Source of the DNA: JBMTVT01 sp049451635
Lineage (GTDB): Bacteria; Bacteroidota; Bacteroidia; Flavobacteriales; Flavobacteriaceae
Direction of reading: 5' to 3'
NCBI GenBank assembly: GCA_049451635.1
Contig: JBMTVT010000017.1
Span: 1-35,729 of the forward strand
DNA length: 35,729 nucleotides
Shown here: positions 33,621 through 35,729 of the stretch, one piece after another
Layout of the letters: each line of letters begins with the position of its first letter
Numbering within the stretch: the first letter of the stretch is position 1
Notes under the pieces: model-generated
What the model was told of the DNA's origin: nothing
Databases searched by the model: none
Seen by the model: the letters and a program-made list of their open reading frames with translations, nothing else
Made by a program: the position numbers and the translations under genes

Positions 33621-34304
33621 AATGTAAAACATCAACCCTACTTTTATGGCATTGGCATCTATGCTATTTCCATTTAGTTGTGCTTTATTTGAGAAAATTG
33701 GGTTTAAGGCATAGTATAAATATACGTTCCAGGTATTATAACCGGCACTTAAGGTTAACCCATATTGTAAGTTGTTAAAATCATTATTGTTATTGTATTT
33801 AAAAGTACCTAAATCGCCTTTATATTTAGTTGTATGGGTCAATACATAACCTACTTTAATGCCCGTGTATATACGCCAAAAATTATAAACGGTAGGTGTT
33901 GATGTACGCCATCTAAATTCAATGGGGACTTCAATTAAATGATTGGAAAACTTATTCTTTGAAAAGGTATCACTATCAATAATTGTATACGTAAATGTAT
34001 TGGATTTGTCCCTGTTTATAAGAAGGTTTTGATTGTATGAGTTTGCCGAATACCCTAGTCCAATGCCAATGGCAATATTTCTTGCTTTATTAATGGGCGT
34101 ATCTTTAATAAAGCCTAAATGAAAGCCCAAGGAAAAACCGCTTTGCGAAAAATTATCAGATCTGTTTCCTAATAAGTTATAAGTAACTCCGGCATAAAAT
34201 TGATCTTCCTTATAAAGTGAATCAACTTCTTTTATAGGTTCTTCTTGTGCAAAAACATGGGTTATGCCAAAGAAAACAAATAGCCATATAAATAGTCGAT
34301 TCAT
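33615..34304 (-). CDS. PorT-family outer-membrane beta-barrel protein
   Basis: A 229-residue protein with signal peptide (FIWLFVFFGITHVFAQ, cut near 19-20) and an eight-stranded-type barrel: alternating strands such as FYAGVTYNLLGN, SGFSLGFHLGFI, IAIGIGLGYSAN, LIEVPIEFRWR, YTGIKVGYVLTH, LQYGLTLSAGYNTWNVYLYYALNP and VGLMFYIL. The LIEVPIEFRWR strand is the family's most recognisable part. It may be a general PorT-domain protein and not the T9SS component PorT itself, as no other T9SS genes are nearby. It lies downstream of the exbD genes but behind their terminator, with its own candidate promoter and operator at 34329-34356. Confidence 0.82.
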   Translation of the reverse strand: MNRLFIWLFVFFGITHVFAQEEPIKEVDSLYKEDQFYAGVTYNLLGNRSDNFSQSGFSLGFHLGFIKDTPINKARNIAIGIGLGYSANSYNQNLLINRDKSNTFTYTIIDSDTFSKNKFSNHLIEVPIEFRWRTSTPTVYNFWRIYTGIKVGYVLTHTTKYKGDLGTFKYNNNNDFNNLQYGLTLSAGYNTWNVYLYYALNPIFSNKAQLNGNSIDANAIKVGLMFYIL

Positions 34305-34328
34305 TTAAAACTTGGTATTCAAGAGTTG

Positions 34329-34356
34329 CTAATATATAACTATACAATGATAGTTA
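34329..34356 (-). promoter_or_regulatory. Candidate promoter and operator of the PorT-family gene
   Basis: Minus-strand TATATTAG (34329-34336) is one base off TAnnTTTG. Directly behind it lies a perfect 7-bp inverted repeat TAACTAT-n6-ATAGTTA (34337-34343 and 34350-34356), between the -7 and -33 positions, where a regulator could compete with the polymerase. No regulator is identified. Confidence 0.35.
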
Positions 34357-34379
34357 AAATTGTAATATTAATAAAAATT

Positions 34380-34411
34380 AAAAGGCGTTTTGATTTTTCA
34401 AAACGCCTTTT
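34380..34411 (-). terminator. Terminator of the exbD operon
   Basis: Perfect stem AAAAGGCGTTTTGA / TCAAAACGCCTTTT (34380-34393, 34398-34411), 4-nt loop, with T-rich sequence after it on the minus strand, about 20 nt past the distal exbD stop. Confidence 0.85.
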
Positions 34412-34433
34412 GTATAAAATTAAGAATGTAAAA

Positions 34434-34907
34434 TTATCTGTTAAGTACACTACCTTTTTTGGTAGTATAGTTTATTTTTAATGCGTTAACTTTACGTAGT
34501 TCTTGCTTAATGTCGCCAATTAAGCCCATATTTGCATCGCTATCAACTTTCAATGCCGTAGTTAAAAACGGTATAAGTTCCTCACGTTTTGAAGCTCTTT
34601 CAGCTGCTATAAAAGCGGCAATTTCATTAACATCAGCAAATTTGTCATTTAATTGTATTCTAGCCTGACTACCATATTGCTTGTAATTAGCACTTGGCTT
34701 TCCTGCGTAAATATACATAACCAAATCTTTCTTATCCAGCTTTTCAACCTGATCTGCAAACGGTAAGTTATTCTCAATCATTAGAGTGTTTTGTCTCATT
34801 ACCGTGGCTACCATGAAGAAAAATAACAACATAAACACAATATCAGGTAAAGCTGCTGTATTAACTGCTGGTATTTCGCCTCCTTTTTTCTTTTTAAATT
34901 TAGACAT
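34434..34907 (-). CDS. ExbD/TolR-type biopolymer transport protein (second copy)
   Basis: A 157-residue ExbD/TolR protein: short basic cytoplasmic start (KFKKKKGG), one membrane helix (about 20-40) with the proton-path aspartate D22 in NTAALPDIVFMLLFFFMVAT, and a periplasmic domain. With ExbB it uses the proton gradient to energise TonB-dependent transport or related envelope motors. It lies 22 nt after the first exbD. Two ExbD paralogues in tandem are usual in Flavobacteriaceae and suggest a hetero-oligomeric stator (inference). The ExbB subunit should lie beyond the right edge. Confidence 0.93.
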   Translation of the reverse strand: MSKFKKKKGGEIPAVNTAALPDIVFMLLFFFMVATVMRQNTLMIENNLPFADQVEKLDKKDLVMYIYAGKPSANYKQYGSQARIQLNDKFADVNEIAAFIAAERASKREELIPFLTTALKVDSDANMGLIGDIKQELRKVNALKINYTTKKGSVLNR

Positions 34908-34929
34908 ATTTATAAATGTTAAATTTTAA

Positions 34930-35514
34930 TTATTGTACCTCTGAAAGCTTTTGAGGATACTCAAGTTTTATTTTCTCGATTTTATCCTTAAGTTTTTCCT
35001 TATTTCCAGGCCAGTTTACATCGTTATAATCTGCTTCCATTTCGGTGAATGATTGACCATAAAGTGCTTGGGCTCTCATGTTTCTCAACTCATTATAAGC
35101 TGCTACCAATTCATTTTGTACAGCTATATATGTTTTATAAGTTGTTTCTCGTTCGTTTTTTAAAGATATAATGGCTTTGTCTGGATTATCTGATGATGTT
35201 GGGTCTTTTTTACCGCTACAATAATCACATGTTCCATCACCTCCATTATCTAAAAACTCAATGGCTGCTTTTCTTAGGTTCTTAATCTCCATTAATTCAT
35301 CTTCAACAAGCAACTGATCTTTACCGTTAAGCAATACCGTAAAGATATTTTTTTGCTTAATGATAGGTGGCTCAGTTTCTTCCATTGGAGGTAACTTTCT
35401 ATTCAATCCAGAATCTGTTTCAATAGTAGTTGTTACCAAAAAGAATATTAATAGTAAGAACGCAATATCGGCCATGGAGCCTGCATTTACTTCTGGTGCT
35501 GCTCTTTTTGCCAT
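34930..35514 (-). CDS. ExbD/TolR-type biopolymer transport protein (first copy, with CxxC insert)
   Basis: A 194-residue ExbD/TolR protein with the membrane helix at about 15-33 and aspartate D16 in NAGSMADIAFLLLIFFLVTT. The periplasmic part is longer than that of E. coli ExbD (about 141 residues in all). It holds a glycine-rich insert with C96 and C99 (GGDGTCDYCSGKK) and a charged helical C-terminal segment (LKDKIEKIKLEYPQKLSEVQ). The CxxC could form a disulfide or bind metal; this is inference. It precedes the second exbD by 22 nt and follows a small membrane-protein gene by 5 nt. Confidence 0.93.
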   Translation of the reverse strand: MAKRAAPEVNAGSMADIAFLLLIFFLVTTTIETDSGLNRKLPPMEETEPPIIKQKNIFTVLLNGKDQLLVEDELMEIKNLRKAAIEFLDNGGDGTCDYCSGKKDPTSSDNPDKAIISLKNERETTYKTYIAVQNELVAAYNELRNMRAQALYGQSFTEMEADYNDVNWPGNKEKLKDKIEKIKLEYPQKLSEVQ

Positions 35515-35519
35515 AATCC

Positions 35520-35729
35520 TTATTTGTTAAATAATTTTTTTACTCCACCATATAGCATAGATCCTATGGCTAAAATGGCTAAAAAATAGAACGCATATAA
35601 ACCTGCACCTACTTGTTTTGAAGTTGCCTCGGTATAGTTCTCTCCCTTTTCAATAAAAGGTTGTAAATCTAAATCTGTACCTGATGAGATAGCATAGGAT
35701 ATAACAACAATGGCTAAAAACGCACCAAC
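35520..35729 (-). CDS. Small membrane protein of the ExbB/ExbD operon (3' end only)
   Basis: The last 69 codons of a minus-strand gene whose 5' part is cut off by the window edge. Two membrane segments are visible (AFLAIVVISYAIS and GLYAFYFLAILAIGSMLYGG), joined by a polar loop with LDLQPFIEKGENYTEATSKQVG, and a short basic tail (KKLFNK). It is not ExbB itself: it looks like the small membrane protein often placed between exbB and exbD in Flavobacteriaceae. The stop (35520-35522) lies 5 nt before the exbD start, so they form one transcript. Function is unknown. Confidence 0.75.
   Translation of the reverse strand, partial: VGAFLAIVVISYAISSGTDLDLQPFIEKGENYTEATSKQVGAGLYAFYFLAILAIGSMLYGGVKKLFNK

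Noticed and set aside
33615..34304. Assigning the symbol porT (core T9SS component)
   Set aside because: Only the general PorT-family barrel features are visible and no other T9SS genes are adjacent, so the specific assignment is not supported.
35520..35729. C-terminus of ExbB/MotA-TolQ channel protein
   Set aside because: The visible helices and the short basic tail do not match the ExbB C-terminal region; they fit the separate small membrane protein better. The missing 5' part leaves some doubt.
1..35729. CRISPR arrays, insertion sequences, integrases, toxin-antitoxin or restriction genes
   Set aside because: None could be seen on either strand; the repeats present are terminators or short inverted repeats.

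Overview
This AT-rich window is chromosomal DNA from a member of the Bacteroidota, almost certainly a marine-type Flavobacteriaceae. Evidence: repeated promoters of the Bacteroidota form TTG-N18-20-TAnnTTTG, few Shine-Dalgarno sequences, a type IX secretion (T9SS) sorting tail, a DUF2723 glycosyltransferase, a PorT-family protein, the two-ExbD operon, and family members that resemble flavobacterial proteins throughout. Most of it is core housekeeping DNA. I see no prophage, insertion sequence, CRISPR array or defence island.

Layout. 1-1263: a secreted SPOR-domain protein and the wreck of a secreted tail-collar (microcystin-dependent-protein-like) gene with a T9SS tail. 1292-5779: the rimP-nusA-infB operon on the minus strand, with a terminator-like hairpin in its leader. 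5825-6870: a tandem universal stress protein and tRNA-Gln(UUG), separated by a bidirectional terminator. 6921-12689: a large DUF2723 membrane glycosyltransferase, a NodB-type deacetylase, a thioredoxin-fold protein without its cysteines, and a membrane-anchored metallophosphoesterase. 12712-14308: an imperfect inverted repeat and two neighbouring divergent pseudogenes, cutC and a glycosylasparaginase. 14305-21750: an aldehyde dehydrogenase, polA, a YgiQ-type radical SAM protein and a Sua5-type tRNA-modification enzyme.

21805-26263 is a translation and nucleotide block: rplM-rpsI, a structured 222-nt spacer, rpsB, a terminator-like hairpin, tsf, a terminator, pyrH-frr, and a terminator. 26288-29985 holds an outer-membrane-barrel protein resembling the C-terminal half of DUF5686 proteins, followed by an MMPL/RND inner-membrane transporter. 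30065-33620 holds asnS, rpoN and a small PAP2-like membrane protein. On the minus strand, 33615-35729 holds a PorT-family barrel and the distal part of an ExbB/ExbD-type operon: two ExbD paralogues and the 3' end of a small membrane protein, with the rest beyond the window.

How the parts fit: infB, nusA, rimP, rplM, rpsI, rpsB, tsf, frr, asnS, tRNA-Gln and sua5 serve translation. The envelope genes (SPOR, DUF2723, barrel plus MMPL, PorT, ExbD) are typical of a diderm Bacteroidota cell. The three pseudogenes each carry several independent lesions or a truncation plus a stop, so they look like real gene decay. The most interesting leads are the possible attenuator before rimP, the structured rpsB leader, the cysteine-less thioredoxin, the barrel-MMPL pair, the CxxC motif in one ExbD, and the joint decay of cutC and glycosylasparaginase. 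I did not find a convincing wholly new system.
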